DNA from: Amycolatopsis thermalba
GTDB taxonomy: Bacteria; Actinomycetota; Actinomycetes; Mycobacteriales; Pseudonocardiaceae
Assembly: GCF_003385215.1 (NCBI RefSeq)
Contig: NZ_PQHW01000013.1
Coordinates: 25,507 to 89,506, forward strand
DNA: 64,000 nt
Direction of reading: 5' to 3'
Of this stretch, positions 41,075 through 51,824 are shown in pieces. The notes below the pieces were generated by a model that saw only the letters and a program-made list of their open reading frames with translations, did no database searches and was not told the origin of the DNA. The position numbers were made by a program, and so were the translations under genes. Positions within the stretch are counted from its first letter, which is position 1. Each line of letters begins with the position of its first letter.

Positions 41075-42342
41075 CCCAGGACGCTCAGGTAATCGTCGTC
41101 GGCGCGGGCCCGGCCGGATCCACCGTCGCGACGTACCTGGCGCGCGCCGGGATCGACGTCCTGGTGCTGGAGAAGACCGAGTTCCCGCGCGAGAAGGTGT
41201 GCGGCGACGGCCTCACCCCGCGCGGCGTCAAGCAGCTCATCGACCTGGGCATCGACACCAGCCGGGAGGCCGGCTGGGTGCACAGCCGCGGCCTGCGGAT
41301 CCTCACCGCGGAGCTGACGCTGGAGCTGGACTGGCCGGAGCTGACCAGCTACCCGCCCTACGGCGTCTCGCGCACCCGCCAGGACTTCGACGACCTGCTG
41401 GCCAAGACCGCGGTCAAGGCCGGCGCCCGGCTGCTGGAGCGGACCACCGTGACCGGCGCGATCACCGACGAGCGCATCGGGCGCGTGATCGGCGTGGAGG
41501 GCAAGCAGGGGCCCGAGAAGACCCCGGTCCGCTACCACGCGCCGCTGGTGCTGGCGTGTGACGGCGTGTCCGCGCGGCTGGCCCGGTCGATCGGCATCGA
41601 GACCGACGAGAAGCGCCCGATGGGTGTCGCCGTGCGCCGGTACTACCGGAGCCCGCGGCACGACGATGAGTTCATCGAGGGCCACCTGGAGCTGTGGGAC
41701 CGCAAGGACCCGCGCAACCCGCAGCTGCTGCCCGGCTACGGCTGGGCGTTCCCGCTCGGCGACGGCACGGTGAACGTCGGGCTGGGGATGCTGTCCACGT
41801 CGAAGTCGTTCCGGAACACGGACTACCGCGCGCTGATGCGGCAGTGGCTCGACTCGACGCCGGAGGAGTGGGGCTACCGCGAGGAGAACGCGATCGGCCG
41901 GATCGGCGGCGCCGGCCTGCCGATGGGCTTCAACCGCACCCCGCACTACCGCGACGGTTTGTTGCTGCTCGGCGACGCGGGCGGCATGGTGAGCCCGTTC
42001 AACGGCGAGGGCATCTCGGCGGCGATGGAGTCGGCGCAGCTCGCGGCGGAGTTCGTGGTGCAGGCGCTGGCCCGGCCCGAGGGCTCGTCGCGGGAGCGCG
42101 CGCTGCGGGGGTACCCGCTCGCGCTGAAGGAGCTGATGGGCGGCTACTACCGGCTGGGCAACGTCTTCGCGAAGGCGATCGGCAACCCGAAGGTCATGCG
42201 CGCGGCGACCAAGTACGGCCTGCGGATCAACCCGCTGATCCCGCTGATCTACAAGGGCCTGTCCGGCTGCTACGACGCCAAGGGCGGCGACGCGGTGGAC
42301 CGGATGATCTCCCTGGCCGCGCGGTTGACGCCCAGCGCCTGA
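41071..42342 (+). CDS. menJ: Geranylgeranyl reductase family protein, menaquinone reductase MenJ
   Basis: 423 residues, an FAD enzyme. VIVVGAGPAGSTVATYLARA binds FAD; REKVCGDGLTPRGVKQLIDL is the GGR-specific loop; LLLGDAGGMVSPFNGEGIS near 300 is the second FAD motif. In M. tuberculosis the homologue MenJ (Rv0561c) saturates one isoprene of menaquinone, giving MK-9(H2). Coupling to menG by a 4-base overlap supports that role here. The polyprenyl synthase, next to it in mycobacteria, lies beyond nuo at 61.3 kb. Confidence 0.92.
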   Translation: MTQDAQVIVVGAGPAGSTVATYLARAGIDVLVLEKTEFPREKVCGDGLTPRGVKQLIDLGIDTSREAGWVHSRGLRILTAELTLELDWPELTSYPPYGVSRTRQDFDDLLAKTAVKAGARLLERTTVTGAITDERIGRVIGVEGKQGPEKTPVRYHAPLVLACDGVSARLARSIGIETDEKRPMGVAVRRYYRSPRHDDEFIEGHLELWDRKDPRNPQLLPGYGWAFPLGDGTVNVGLGMLSTSKSFRNTDYRALMRQWLDSTPEEWGYREENAIGRIGGAGLPMGFNRTPHYRDGLLLLGDAGGMVSPFNGEGISAAMESAQLAAEFVVQALARPEGSSRERALRGYPLALKELMGGYYRLGNVFAKAIGNPKVMRAATKYGLRINPLIPLIYKGLSGCYDAKGGDAVDRMISLAARLTPSA

Positions 42343-42407
42343 GACCCCACCGCGGGCCAGCGGTGCGCGCCTCCGTGAGGCCGGCGCCCCGCCCCGGCGA
42401 TAGCCCC

Positions 42408-42554
42408 GAGTGCAGAACTCGCGCCCCGGAACGTGGGACTCGCGCCCCGGAACGTGGGACTCGCGGCGCGCGCGAGTTCCACGCTCCTGCGGGCGAGTCC
42501 CACGTTCGCGCGGGCGAGTCCTGCGCTCCTGCGCGCGAGTCCCGCGTTCGCGCG
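42408..42554. repeat. 21-bp repeat array, three forward and four reverse units
   Basis: Forward units start at 42408, 42429 and 42450 (cores GCAGAACTCGC, GTGGGACTCGC, GTGGGACTCGC). Reverse units start at 42471, 42492, 42513 and 42534 (GCGAGTTCCAC, GCGAGTCCCAC, GCGAGTCCTGC, GCGAGTCCCGC). A fragment, cgagtgcg, follows. All steps are 21 bases. The 3+4 layout repeats that of 27764-27911. The turn (ctcgcggcgcgcgcgag) can form a hairpin. Confidence 0.9.
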
Positions 42555-42808
42555 CGAGTGCGTGCCCCGGCGCGTCGGATGACCTCCGTCACATGTCCGG
42601 ACGCGTGATCTGACTCGCAACCGGGCCTGGTTGCGCCCGCTCACCGTGGGTTACGTCACACGTCTTTCGCGTTGCGTGATCAGGAAGATCCTTTTCGTGC
42701 AGGTCTCGGGCTTATGGCCGCCCACCAGGGCATCCTTTGGTTAGGTTCGCCTTACCCGAAACACCCCGCGACAACAATGTGAGCCACGTCCTACACTGCC
42801 CCTATGTT

Positions 42809-42826
42809 TTGTGAACCGCTTCACAA
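42809..42826. promoter_or_regulatory. Rex operator 1 of the nuo operon
   Basis: TTGTGAACCGCTTCACAA is a perfect inverted repeat matching the Rex consensus TTGTGAANNNNTTCACAA. Binding would shut nuo when NADH is low. Confidence 0.92.
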
Positions 42827-42840
42827 CCCCGCACGGAAGA

Positions 42841-42858
42841 TTGTGAACAGTTTCACAA
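42841..42858. promoter_or_regulatory. Rex operator 2 of the nuo operon
   Basis: TTGTGAACAGTTTCACAA is a second perfect match, 32 bases (about three helical turns) after the first, so two Rex dimers could sit on the same DNA face. Confidence 0.92.
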
Positions 42859-42898
42859 GCGGCACGTTCGCAACGGCGCGGAAAGGACGGCAATCACC

Positions 42899-43309
42899 GT
42901 GCTGATGTCGCAGTTCCCCCTCGCGCAGGCGGCCTCGTCCCCGGGGCTGGAGATGTACCTGCCGCTGGTCCTGTTGTTCGTCCTCGCCGCGGGGTTCGCG
43001 GTGTTCTCCGTGCTGCTCGGCCCGCTGGTGGGCCCGCGCCGGTACAACCGGGCGAAGCAGATGGCCTACGAGTGCGGGATCGAACCGTCCCCGCAGCCGC
43101 TGGTGGGCGGCGGCCGCATGCCGGTCGCCTACTACATCACCGCGATGCTGTTCATCCTGTTCGACATCGAAATGGTCTTCCTCTACCCGTTCGCCGTCTC
43201 GGCGGACGCGCTCGGCCTGTTCGGCCTGGTGGAGATCGTCTTGTTCATCGCGACCGTCGGCTTCGCCTACGCCTACGTCTGGCGTCGCGGCGGGCTCGAC
43301 TGGAACTAG
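42899..43309 (+). CDS. nuoA: NADH-quinone oxidoreductase subunit A
   Basis: 136 residues, three membrane helices of complex I. The conserved block YECGIEPSPQPLVGGGRMPV and the middle helix with FILFDIEMVFLYPFAV are diagnostic. A GTG at 42899 or ATG at 42905 may start it; aaagga lies 11 and 17 bases upstream. It is the first of fourteen genes in the usual order nuoA to nuoN and follows two Rex operators. Confidence 0.96.
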   Translation: MLMSQFPLAQAASSPGLEMYLPLVLLFVLAAGFAVFSVLLGPLVGPRRYNRAKQMAYECGIEPSPQPLVGGGRMPVAYYITAMLFILFDIEMVFLYPFAVSADALGLFGLVEIVLFIATVGFAYAYVWRRGGLDWN

Positions 43310-43321
43310 GGGAGGGACGTC

Positions 43322-43864
43322 ATGGGACTCGAAGAGCAGCTCCCCAACGGCATCCTGCTGGCCAGCCTGGAGAAGCTGGTCAACTGGGCGCGCAAGAACT
43401 CGCTGTGGCCGGCCACCTTCGGGCTCGCCTGCTGCGCGATCGAGATGATGACCGTCGGCGGCTCCCGCTACGACATCGCCCGCTTCGGCATGGAGCGCTT
43501 CTCCGCGACCCCGCGCCAGGCCGACCTGATGATCGTCGCCGGGCGGGTCACCCAGAAGATGGCCCCGGTCCTGCGTCAGATCTACGACCAGATGGCCGAG
43601 CCGAAGTGGGTGCTCGCGATGGGCGTCTGCGCCTCCTCCGGCGGCATGTTCAACAACTACGCCGTCGTGCAGGGCGTGGACCACATCGTGCCGGTCGACA
43701 TGTACCTGCCGGGCTGCCCGCCCCGCCCGGAGATGCTGCTCGACGCGATCCTCAAGCTGCACGCCAAGATCCAGGACGAGCCGCTCGGGCCGCGTCGCGC
43801 CGCGGCACTGGCCGGGCACCAGACCGAGCTGATCCCGTCGTCGATCAAGTACGCGAAGAAGTGA
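43322..43864 (+). CDS. nuoB: NADH-quinone oxidoreductase subunit B
   Basis: 180 residues of the peripheral arm. It holds cluster N2, the last iron-sulfur centre before quinone. [11 protein letters not shown] provides the adjacent cysteines, [11 protein letters not shown] the third, and [16 protein letters not shown] the fourth. ATG at 43322 after ggggaggg, 12 bases after nuoA. Menaquinone made by the neighbouring men genes is the acceptor. Confidence 0.97.
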   Translation: MGLEEQLPNGILLASLEKLVNWARKNSLWPATFGLACCAIEMMTVGGSRYDIARFGMERFSATPRQADLMIVAGRVTQKMAPVLRQIYDQMAEPKWVLAMGVCASSGGMFNNYAVVQGVDHIVPVDMYLPGCPPRPEMLLDAILKLHAKIQDEPLGPRRAAALAGHQTELIPSSIKYAKK

Positions 43865-43870
43865 TGCGGC

Positions 43871-44635
43871 ATGGCTGAAGAGAACCCCGAGACCGGCGGC
43901 GAACAGTCCAGCGCCCAGCGTCCGGACACCGGCCTGGAGCCGAGTGGCCCGCGCCCGGCGCAACCGATCGTCGCCGGCCGCGAGCGCCGCGGCATGTTCG
44001 GCGTCTCCGACAGCGGCGACACCTCCGGCTACGGCGGGCTGCGGCTGCCGGCTTACCTGCCGGCACCGGCGGAACGGCCCTACGGCGGCTGGTTCGACGA
44101 GTTCGCCGACCAGTTCTTCGCCGCGCTGGCCGAGAACGACGTGCCGGCCGAGGCGGTGCACCAGGTGACCGTCGACCGCGGCGAGATCACCCTCTACGTC
44201 GACCGCGCGCACCTCGTCGCGATGTGCCGCATCCTGCGCGACGACGCCGGGCTGCGGTTCGAGCTGTGCAGCTCGGTGTCCGGTGTGGACTACGGGCCGG
44301 ACGTGCCGCAGCGGCTGCACTCGGTGTACCACCTGACGTCGATGACCTACCGCCGGCGCATCCGGCTGGAGGTCGCGGTGGACTGCGATGACACTGAGGA
44401 CGCACCTCATGTCCCCTCCATCGTGGAGGTCTACCCGACCGCCGACTGGCAGGAACGCGAGGCGTGGGACCTGTTCGGCATCGTCTACGACGGCCACCCG
44501 GCCCTGACCCGGATCCTGATGCCGGACGACTGGGACGGTCACCCGCAGCGCAAGGACTACCCGCTCGGCGGGATCCCGGTGGAGTACAAGGGCGCGGAGA
44601 TCCCGCCCCCCGATCAGCGGAGGTCGTACTCGTGA
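43871..44635 (+). CDS. nuoC: NADH-quinone oxidoreductase subunit C
   Basis: 254 residues. The first ~65 are an actinobacterial extension rich in Gly, Pro and Ser. The 30-kDa subunit domain follows, with [29 protein letters not shown] and the signature [20 protein letters not shown], then [20 protein letters not shown]. It packs against NuoD and NuoB. ATG at 43871, 6 bases after nuoB. The stop overlaps nuoD by 4 bases. Confidence 0.95.
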   Translation: MAEENPETGGEQSSAQRPDTGLEPSGPRPAQPIVAGRERRGMFGVSDSGDTSGYGGLRLPAYLPAPAERPYGGWFDEFADQFFAALAENDVPAEAVHQVTVDRGEITLYVDRAHLVAMCRILRDDAGLRFELCSSVSGVDYGPDVPQRLHSVYHLTSMTYRRRIRLEVAVDCDDTEDAPHVPSIVEVYPTADWQEREAWDLFGIVYDGHPALTRILMPDDWDGHPQRKDYPLGGIPVEYKGAEIPPPDQRRSYS

Positions 44636-46014
44636 CGACGGAACGACTCTCGGACGTCAGCACCGGCACGGACACCTCGGACCCGGGCCGCGACAGCGCG
44701 GACAGCACCGCCGAGTACGCCGAATCCCGGGACACCACCGAAGGCCGCATCTACCACGTCAGCGGCGGTGACTGGGACGACGTGCTGGAGGACGCCCAGC
44801 ACGACGAGCGGATCGTCATCAACATGGGCCCGCAGCACCCGTCCACGCACGGCGTGCTCCGGCTCGTGCTGGAGCTGGAGGGCGAGACGGTCACCCAGCT
44901 GCGGTCGGTCATCGGCTACCTGCACACCGGCATCGAGAAGAACTGCGAGTACCGGACCTGGACCCAGGGCGTCACGTTCGTGACGCGCATGGACTACCTG
45001 TCCCCGCTGTTCAACGAGCTGGGCTACTGCCTGGGCGTGGAGAAGCTGCTCGGCATCCAGGCCCCGCGCCGGGCCGAGCTGATCCGCGTCATGCTCTGCG
45101 AGATCAACCGCATCGGCTCGCACCTGGTCTACATCGCCACCGGCGGCATGGAGCTGGGCGCCACCACCGCGATGACCTTCGGGTTCCGCGAGCGCGAAGA
45201 GGTGCTGCACCTGCTGGAGTACCTGACCGGGCTGCGCATGAACCACGCGTTCATCCGCCCCGGCGGGATCGCGCAGGACCTGCCGGCCGACTGGAAGGAG
45301 AAGGTCGGCGAGTTCGTCAAGGTGATGGACGAGCGCCTTCCCCTGTACGACAAGCTGTTCACCGGCCAGCCGATCTGGCGCAACCGGCTCAAGGGCGTCG
45401 GGTACCTGCCGGTGGACGCGTGCCTCGCGCTCGGCGTCACCGGCCCGGTGCTGCGGTCCGCGGGCCTGCCGTGGGACCTGCGCAAGATCCAGCCGTACTC
45501 GCGCTACGACGAGTTCGAGTTCGACGTGCCGACCTCGACCGAGGCCGACTGCTGGGGCCGGTACCTGTGCCGGGTCGAGGAGATGCACCAGTCGCTGCGG
45601 ATCATCCGGCAGTGCCTGAAGATGATCGAGCCGGGCCCGGTCATGGTGGAGGACAAGAAGGTCGCCTGGCCCGCGCAGCTGTCGATCTCCAGCGACGGCA
45701 TGGGCAACTCGCTGGAGCACGTCCGCAAGATCATGGGCCAGTCGATGGAGTCGCTGATCCACCACTTCAAGCTGGTCACCGAGGGCTTCAAGGTGCCGCC
45801 CGGCCAGGTGTACTCCACGGTCGAGTCGCCGCGCGGCGAGCTGGGCTTCCACCTCGTCTCCGACGGCGGCACCCGGCCGATGCGCGTGCACGTCCGGGAA
45901 CCGAGTTTCGTCAACCTGCAGTCCCTGCCGGCGATGTCAGAGGGCGGCCTGGTGGCCGACGTGATCGCGGCGGTCGCGTCGGTGGACCCGGTCATGGGCG
46001 GAGTGGATCGATGA
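44632..46014 (+). CDS. nuoD: NADH-quinone oxidoreductase subunit D
   Basis: 460 residues, the 49-kDa subunit that forms the quinone pocket with Nuo[21 protein letters not shown] near residue 64 carries the quinone-site His, [20 protein letters not shown] is the second block, and the end [20 protein letters not shown] is characteristic. A 60-residue acidic N-terminal extension precedes the domain. The GTG at 44632 overlaps the nuoC stop; longer frames to 44464 lie inside nuoC. Confidence 0.96.
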   Translation: MTTERLSDVSTGTDTSDPGRDSADSTAEYAESRDTTEGRIYHVSGGDWDDVLEDAQHDERIVINMGPQHPSTHGVLRLVLELEGETVTQLRSVIGYLHTGIEKNCEYRTWTQGVTFVTRMDYLSPLFNELGYCLGVEKLLGIQAPRRAELIRVMLCEINRIGSHLVYIATGGMELGATTAMTFGFREREEVLHLLEYLTGLRMNHAFIRPGGIAQDLPADWKEKVGEFVKVMDERLPLYDKLFTGQPIWRNRLKGVGYLPVDACLALGVTGPVLRSAGLPWDLRKIQPYSRYDEFEFDVPTSTEADCWGRYLCRVEEMHQSLRIIRQCLKMIEPGPVMVEDKKVAWPAQLSISSDGMGNSLEHVRKIMGQSMESLIHHFKLVTEGFKVPPGQVYSTVESPRGELGFHLVSDGGTRPMRVHVREPSFVNLQSLPAMSEGGLVADVIAAVASVDPVMGGVDR

Positions 46015-46748
46015 CCACAGCTAAGGAAACGTTCGACGCGGACACCGTGGCCAAGGCGCAGGAGCTGATGGCCCGCTACCCGCAGTCCCGGTCGGCGCTG
46101 CTGCCGATGCTGCACCTGGTGCAGTCGGTGCAGGGGTTCGTCAGCCAGGAGGGCGTGACGTTCTGCGCGGAGCAGCTCGGGCTGTCCGAGGCCGAGGTCA
46201 GCGCGGTCGTCACGTTCTACACGATGTACAAGCGCAAGCCGTGCGGCGAGCACCTGGTGAGCGTGTGCACGAACACGCTGTGCGCCGCGCTCGGTGGCGA
46301 CGCGATCTACCGCACGCTGCAGGAACACCTGGGCGAGGACGGGAAACCGCTGGGGCACGAGGAAACCGCGGGCACGCCCGGTGAGCCGGGCTCGATCACG
46401 CTGGAGCACGCCGAGTGCCTGGCGGCCTGCGACCTCGCGCCGGTGTTGCAGGTCAACTACGAGTACTACGACAAGCAGACGCCGGACAGCGCGGTGGAAC
46501 TGGTCGACGCGTTGCGGCGCGGCGAGAAGCCGCAACCGTCGCGGGGCGCGCCGCTGGGCGACTTCAAGAGCGCCGAGTTGCAGCTGGCCGGGTTCTTCCC
46601 GGAGGACGAAGAGACCTACCGGGCGCAGGTGGACGGACCGTCCCAGGCGCCGGAGACCCTGATGGGTGCGCGGATCGCCCAGGAGCGGGGCTGGACCGCC
46701 CCGGTCATGGCGGACGACGTGCCGTTGCCGGAGGTGGAAAAGAAATGA
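46011..46748 (+). CDS. nuoE: NADH-quinone oxidoreductase subunit E
   Basis: 245 residues, thioredoxin-like 24-kDa subunit with a [2Fe-2S] centre. The ligands are in [13 protein letters not shown] and [20 protein letters not shown], the C-x4-C and C-x3-C pairs. The fold starts with [20 protein letters not shown]. After residue 165 there is an 80-residue extension with [19 protein letters not shown], usual in actinobacteria. ATG overlaps the nuoD stop by 4 bases. Confidence 0.95.
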   Translation: MTTAKETFDADTVAKAQELMARYPQSRSALLPMLHLVQSVQGFVSQEGVTFCAEQLGLSEAEVSAVVTFYTMYKRKPCGEHLVSVCTNTLCAALGGDAIYRTLQEHLGEDGKPLGHEETAGTPGEPGSITLEHAECLAACDLAPVLQVNYEYYDKQTPDSAVELVDALRRGEKPQPSRGAPLGDFKSAELQLAGFFPEDEETYRAQVDGPSQAPETLMGARIAQERGWTAPVMADDVPLPEVEKK

Positions 46749-48025
46749 GCGACCCGCTGACGCCGGTACTCACCAAGCGCTGGCTGTCTCCCAACTCCTG
46801 GCGACTGTCCACCTACGAACAGCTGGAGGGCTACACCGCGCTGCGCAAGGCGTTACGTGGCACGCCCGAGCAGCTGGTGCAGCTGGTCAAGGACTCCGGT
46901 CTGCGCGGCCGCGGCGGTGCGGGCTTCCCCGCCGGCGTGAAGTGGTCGTTCATGCCGCCCAACGAGGACAAGCCGCACTATCTCGTGATCAACGCCGACG
47001 AGGGCGAGCCGGGGACCTGCAAGGACATCCCGCTGATGATGGCCGACCCGCACTCGCTGATCGAAGGCTGCATCATCGCCGCCTACGCGATGCGGTCGCA
47101 CCACTGCTTCATCTACGTGCGCGGCGAGGCGCTGCACCCGTACCGGCGGCTCAACGCGGCCGTGCGCGAGGCCTACCGCGCCGGGTACCTGGGCCGCGAC
47201 ATCCTCGGGTCCGGGTTCGACCTGGACATCACCGTGCACGCCGGGGCGGGCGCGTACATCTGCGGTGAGGAGACCGCGCTGCTCGACTCGCTGGAGGGCC
47301 GCCGCGGCCAGCCGCGGCTCAAGCCGCCGTTCCCCGCGGCCGCCGGTCTCTACGCGGCGCCGACCACGGTGAACAACGTCGAGACCATCGCGAGCGTTCC
47401 GTTCATCGTCAACGGCGGCGCCGACTGGTTCCGCAAGATGGGCCGGGAGAAGTCGCCGGGCCCGAAGATCTACTCGATCTCCGGGCACGTCGAGAAGCCG
47501 GGCCAGTACGAGGCGCCGCTCGGCACGACCCTGCGCGAGCTGCTGGAACTGTGCGGCGGCATGAAGGACGGCATCCCGCTCAAGTTCTGGACGCCGGGCG
47601 GGTCGTCCACGCCGATGTTCACCGCCGAGCACCTGGACATCCCGCTCGACTTCGAGGGCGCCGCGGAGGCCGGGTCGATGCTCGGCACCACCGCGGTGCA
47701 GGTGTTCAACGAGACCGTGTCGGTCCCGTGGGCCGTGATGAAGTGGACGAAGTTCTACGAGCACGAGTCGTGCGGCAAGTGCACGCCGTGCCGCGAGGGC
47801 ACGTACTGGCTGGCGCAGATCCTGGAGCGGATGGTCGAGGGGCGGGGCACCGCCGAGGACATCGACACGCTGCTGGACGTCTGCGACAACATCCTGGGCC
47901 GGTCGTTCTGCGCCCTCGGTGACGGCGCGGTCAGCCCGATCACCAGCGGGATCAAGTACTTCCGCGACGAATTCCTCGCCCTGTGCGAGAGCAACAAGCG
48001 CGAGTTGGTGGGAGCACAGGCATGA
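46745..48025 (+). CDS. nuoF: NADH-quinone oxidoreductase subunit F
   Basis: 426 residues, the NADH-oxidising 51-kDa subunit with FMN and a [4Fe-4S] centre. [20 protein letters not shown] binds [16 protein letters not shown] binds [22 protein letters not shown] is a second block, and the cluster ligands are in [15 protein letters not shown] and in [16 protein letters not shown] at 46745 overlaps the nuoE stop by 4 bases. Confidence 0.97.
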   Translation: MSDPLTPVLTKRWLSPNSWRLSTYEQLEGYTALRKALRGTPEQLVQLVKDSGLRGRGGAGFPAGVKWSFMPPNEDKPHYLVINADEGEPGTCKDIPLMMADPHSLIEGCIIAAYAMRSHHCFIYVRGEALHPYRRLNAAVREAYRAGYLGRDILGSGFDLDITVHAGAGAYICGEETALLDSLEGRRGQPRLKPPFPAAAGLYAAPTTVNNVETIASVPFIVNGGADWFRKMGREKSPGPKIYSISGHVEKPGQYEAPLGTTLRELLELCGGMKDGIPLKFWTPGGSSTPMFTAEHLDIPLDFEGAAEAGSMLGTTAVQVFNETVSVPWAVMKWTKFYEHESCGKCTPCREGTYWLAQILERMVEGRGTAEDIDTLLDVCDNILGRSFCALGDGAVSPITSGIKYFRDEFLALCESNKRELVGAQA

Positions 48026-50490
48026 CGATCGCGCCAGAGAACCCCAAGACCGAGACGCCGGTGCCCGAGGGGCACGTGAAGCTGACCATCGACGGCGAGG
48101 AGGTCATCGCGCCCAAGGGTGAGCTGCTGATCCGCACCGCGGAGCGGCTCGGCACGGTGATCCCGCGGTTCTGCGACCACCCGCTGCTCGACCCGGCCGG
48201 GGCCTGCCGCCAGTGCCTGGTCGAGGTCGAGATGGGCGGGCGGCCGATGCCGAAACCGCAGGCGTCGTGCACGATGACCGTCGCCGACGGGATGGTCGTC
48301 AAGACGCAGCTGACCTCGCCGGTCGCGGACAAGGCCCAGCAGGGCGTGATGGAGCTGCTGCTCATCAACCACCCGCTGGACTGCCCGGTGTGCGACAAGG
48401 GCGGCGAGTGCCCGCTGCAGAACCAGGCGATGGCCCACGGCCGCGCCGACTCGCGGTTCCGCGACACCAAGCGCACCTTCCCGAAGCCGCTGCCGATCTC
48501 GACGCAGGTGCTGCTCGACCGCGAGCGGTGCGTGCTGTGCCAGCGGTGCACGCGGTTCTCCGCGCAGATCGCCGGCGACCCGTTCATCGACCTGCTGGAG
48601 CGTGGCGCGCACCAGCAGATCGGCACGGCGGAGACCGCGGACGTGTTCGACCTCGCCTCGCGCACGTCGTCGGGCGCGCCGTTCCAGTCGTACTTCTCCG
48701 GCAACACCATCCAGATCTGCCCGGTCGGGGCGCTGACCAGCGCGCAGTACCGGTTCCGGTCGCGGCCGTTCGACCTGGTGTCCGCGCCGAGCGTGTGCGA
48801 GCACTGCTCGTCCGGCTGCGCCGAACGCACCGACTACCGGCGCGGCAAGGTGATGCGCAAGCTCGCCGCCAACGACCCCGAGGTCAACGAGGAGTGGATC
48901 TGCGACAAGGGCCGCTTCGCGTTCCGGTACGCCACGGCGGCCGACCGGATCCGGCGGCCGCTGGTGCGCGACGCCTCCGGTGAGCTGCGGGAAGCGCCGT
49001 GGACGGAGGCGCTGCGCGTCGCCGCGGAGGGACTGGCGAAGGCGCGGGACAGCCGCGGCGCCGCCGTGCTCGCGGGTGGCCGGCTGACCCTGGAGGACGC
49101 CTACTCCTACGCGAAGTTCGCGCGGATCGCGTTGCGCACCAACGACATCGACTTCCGGGCGCGGGCGCACTCGCCGGAGGAGCTGGACTTCCTCGCCGCC
49201 GAGGTGGCGGGCACGACGCCGGAGCACGGCGTGACGTTCGGGGCGATCGAGAACGCGCCGACGGTGCTGTGCGTGGCGTTCGAGCCCGAGGAGGAGGCGC
49301 CGATCGTCTTCCTCCGGCTGCGCAAGGCCGCCCGCAAGAAGCGCACCCGCGTGGTCCACTTGGGACAGTGGACGACGCCGTCGGTGCGCAAGACGTCCGG
49401 CGAGCTGCTGGCCTGCGTGCCCGGGTCGGAGGCCGCCGCGCTGGACGGCATCCCGGAGCACGCGCCGGACGTCGAGTCGGCGCTGGGCGCCGACGGCGCG
49501 GTCGTACTGGTCGGGGAGCGGGCGGCCGAGGTGCCGGGCCTGTTCGTCGCGGTGCGGCGGCTGGCCGCGCGGACCGGCGCGAAGGTCGCCTGGATCCCGC
49601 GCCGGGCCGGTGAGCGCGGCGCGCTGGAGGCCGGCGCTGCACCGTCGCTGCTGCCCGGCGGCCGCCCGGTCACCGACGACGCGGCACGGGCCGAGGTCGA
49701 GGCGGTGTGGGGTGCGCCGGTGCCGGCCGAGCCGGGGCGCGACACGAACGACATCATCGGCGCGCTGGCCGGCGGGTACCTGTCCGGCGTGGTCGTCGGC
49801 GGCGTGGACCTGGACGACCTGCCGGACCCGGAGCTGGCGCGGCGGGCGCTGTCGCGGGCGGAGTTCGTGGTGAGCCTGGAGATGCGGGCGAGCATGGTGA
49901 CCGAGCACGCGGACGTGGTCCTGCCGATCGCGCCGGTGGTCGAGAAGTCCGGCAGCTTCGTGAACTGGGAGGGCCGGCGCCGCGTGTTCGACGCGACGCT
50001 CGAAGGCACCGGCGCCCTGCCGGACTGCCGGGTGCTGGACACGCTCGCCGTCGAGATGGACGCCGACCTGTTCACGCAGACCCCGGCGGCCGCGTACGCC
50101 GACTTCGCCCGGCTGGGCTCGTCGGGCGCCGCGCACGGCAAGTTCTGGGAGTCCGGAGCCGCGCGTGCCGCCGCCGAGGTCGGGCCGGGACAGGCGCGGC
50201 TGGCGAGCTGGCGGCAGCTGCTGGACGAGGGCTCGCTGCAGGTGGACGAGCCGCACCTGGCGGGCACCGCGCGGCGCGTGGTGGCGCGGGTGTCGGCGAA
50301 GACCGCGGCCGAGCTCGGTGACGAGGTGACGGTCTCCACCGAGCGGGGTGCGATCACGCTGCCGGTCGAGGTCGCCGACCTGCCCGACGACGTCGTGTGG
50401 CTGCCGGGCAACTCCGACGGCTCGCGGCTGCGGAAGACACTCGGCGCCGGGCACGGGGCGGTCGTCAACATCGAGGGAGTGCGGCGATGA
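48022..50490 (+). CDS. nuoG: NADH-quinone oxidoreductase subunit G
   Basis: 822 residues, the 75-kDa subunit. Its clusters, in order: [2Fe-2S] in [17 protein letters not shown] near 48-65; the His/Cys site in [17 protein letters not shown] near 126; [4Fe-4S] in [11 protein letters not shown] near 172 with IQICPVGAL near 233; then a further set [15 protein letters not shown] with [11 protein letters not shown] near 258-302, as in bacteria with the extra N7-type site. The large C-terminal region is the molybdopterin-like fold without cofactor. ATG at 48022 overlaps nuoF. Confidence 0.95.
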   Translation: MTIAPENPKTETPVPEGHVKLTIDGEEVIAPKGELLIRTAERLGTVIPRFCDHPLLDPAGACRQCLVEVEMGGRPMPKPQASCTMTVADGMVVKTQLTSPVADKAQQGVMELLLINHPLDCPVCDKGGECPLQNQAMAHGRADSRFRDTKRTFPKPLPISTQVLLDRERCVLCQRCTRFSAQIAGDPFIDLLERGAHQQIGTAETADVFDLASRTSSGAPFQSYFSGNTIQICPVGALTSAQYRFRSRPFDLVSAPSVCEHCSSGCAERTDYRRGKVMRKLAANDPEVNEEWICDKGRFAFRYATAADRIRRPLVRDASGELREAPWTEALRVAAEGLAKARDSRGAAVLAGGRLTLEDAYSYAKFARIALRTNDIDFRARAHSPEELDFLAAEVAGTTPEHGVTFGAIENAPTVLCVAFEPEEEAPIVFLRLRKAARKKRTRVVHLGQWTTPSVRKTSGELLACVPGSEAAALDGIPEHAPDVESALGADGAVVLVGERAAEVPGLFVAVRRLAARTGAKVAWIPRRAGERGALEAGAAPSLLPGGRPVTDDAARAEVEAVWGAPVPAEPGRDTNDIIGALAGGYLSGVVVGGVDLDDLPDPELARRALSRAEFVVSLEMRASMVTEHADVVLPIAPVVEKSGSFVNWEGRRRVFDATLEGTGALPDCRVLDTLAVEMDADLFTQTPAAAYADFARLGSSGAAHGKFWESGAARAAAEVGPGQARLASWRQLLDEGSLQVDEPHLAGTARRVVARVSAKTAAELGDEVTVSTERGAITLPVEVADLPDDVVWLPGNSDGSRLRKTLGAGHGAVVNIEGVRR

Positions 50491-51824
50491 CACCGTTGCT
50501 GCTGCAGGCGCCGGATCAGATGACCCGTGCCGAGCTGCTCGCGGACGACCCGTGGTGGCTGATCCTGCTCAAGACGGTCGTGGTCCTGCTGATCGGGCCG
50601 CTCCTGACGATCTTCCTCATCGTGTGGGAGCGCAAGGCGATCGGCCGGATGCAGAACCGGCCCGGCCCGAACCGCGTCGGCCCCGGCGGCTACTTCCAGT
50701 CGCTGGCGGACGCGATCAAGCTGCCGTTCAAGGAGCAGATCATCCCGGACGGCGCCGACCGGAAGGTGTACTTCCTGGCGCCGGTGCTGTCCGCGGTGCC
50801 CGCGTTGATCGCGCTGGCCGCGATCCCGTTCGGGCCGCAGGTGTCGATCTTCGGTGAGCAGACCGTGCTGCAGCTGGTCGACCTGCCGGTCGGGGTGCTG
50901 CTGATCCTGGCCTGCTCGTCGGTGGGCGTGTACGGGATCGTGCTGGCCGGGTGGTCGTCCGGGTCGCCGTACCCGCTGCTCGGCGGGCTGCGGTCGGCGG
51001 CGCAGGTGATCTCGTACGAGATCGCGATGGGCCTGTCGATCGTCGGCGTGGTGCTGTACTCGCAGTCGATGGCGACCGGTGCGATCGTCGACGCGCAGGC
51101 CCGCGGCTGGTACTTCTACCTGCTGCTGCCGAGTTTCGTGATCTACCTGATCTCGATGGTGGGTGAGACGAACCGGGCGCCGTTCGACCTGCCGGAGGCG
51201 GAGTCGGAGCTGGTCGGCGGGTTCCACACCGAGTACTCGTCGATGAAGTTCGCGATGTTCTTCCTCGCCGAGTACGTGAACATGGTGATCGTCTCGGCGT
51301 TCGCGACGACGCTGTTCCTGGGCGGCTGGATGTTCCCGTTCGTCGGGCTGGATTCGCCGCTGAACCAGGGGTGGCTGCCGCTGATCTGGTTCACGGTGAA
51401 GCTGTTCGCGTTGCTGTTCGGGTTCATCTGGCTGCGGGGGACGCTGCCGCGGTTCCGCTACGACCAGTTCATGCAGCTGGGCTGGAAGGTCCTGGTGCCG
51501 GCGAACCTGGTGTGGATCGTGATCATCGCGTCGATCCGGGCGATCCGGAACAACGGCGGGCTGTCGACGGGCCAGATCCTGATCGGCGGGGCGATCGTGG
51601 TGGTGGTCGCGGTGGCGATCGCGCTGCTGGTGCCCGAGAAGAAGCAGACCGGCGACGGTTCGGTGCCGGTGACCGGTGGCGGCTTCCCGTTGCCACCGCT
51701 GGATTTGCGTGTGCCCGAGGTGCCCGAGCGGGGCGCCGGGAAGCGCCGGCGCCGGGTGGCGGGTCGTACTTCGGAGCCTGCCCAGGTGGGCGCCGGGAAG
51801 GAGGGTTCCGATGGGACTGTTTGA
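50487..51824 (+). CDS. nuoH: NADH-quinone oxidoreductase subunit H
   Basis: 445 residues, eight or nine membrane helices linking the quinone site to the membrane arm. [20 protein letters not shown] near 48 and [20 protein letters not shown] near 225 are diagnostic. After the last helix (near 385) there is a 55-residue basic tail, [15 protein letters not shown], longer than in E. coli. ATG overlaps the nuoG stop by 4 bases, and its stop runs past the nuoI start. Confidence 0.96.
   Translation: MTPLLLQAPDQMTRAELLADDPWWLILLKTVVVLLIGPLLTIFLIVWERKAIGRMQNRPGPNRVGPGGYFQSLADAIKLPFKEQIIPDGADRKVYFLAPVLSAVPALIALAAIPFGPQVSIFGEQTVLQLVDLPVGVLLILACSSVGVYGIVLAGWSSGSPYPLLGGLRSAAQVISYEIAMGLSIVGVVLYSQSMATGAIVDAQARGWYFYLLLPSFVIYLISMVGETNRAPFDLPEAESELVGGFHTEYSSMKFAMFFLAEYVNMVIVSAFATTLFLGGWMFPFVGLDSPLNQGWLPLIWFTVKLFALLFGFIWLRGTLPRFRYDQFMQLGWKVLVPANLVWIVIIASIRAIRNNGGLSTGQILIGGAIVVVVAVAIALLVPEKKQTGDGSVPVTGGGFPLPPLDLRVPEVPERGAGKRRRRVAGRTSEPAQVGAGKEGSDGTV

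Larger units (their letters stand above)
42343..42898. other. Intergenic region between menJ and nuoA
   Basis: No gene is visible in 556 bases. It holds a 21-bp repeat array (42408-42554), a stretch with some AT (cacgtctttcgcgttgcgtg, atccttttcgtg) near 42655-42700, ttaggttcgccttaccc near 42740, a possible -10 TACACT at 42792-42797, and two Rex operators (42809-42826 and 42841-42858). The operators lie just downstream of that -10, where a bound repressor would block polymerase. Confidence 0.7.

Noticed and set aside
47755..50493. A 912-codon minus-strand frame opposite nuoG
   Set aside because: It is a shadow of the nuoG codon pattern, with no domain and no start context.
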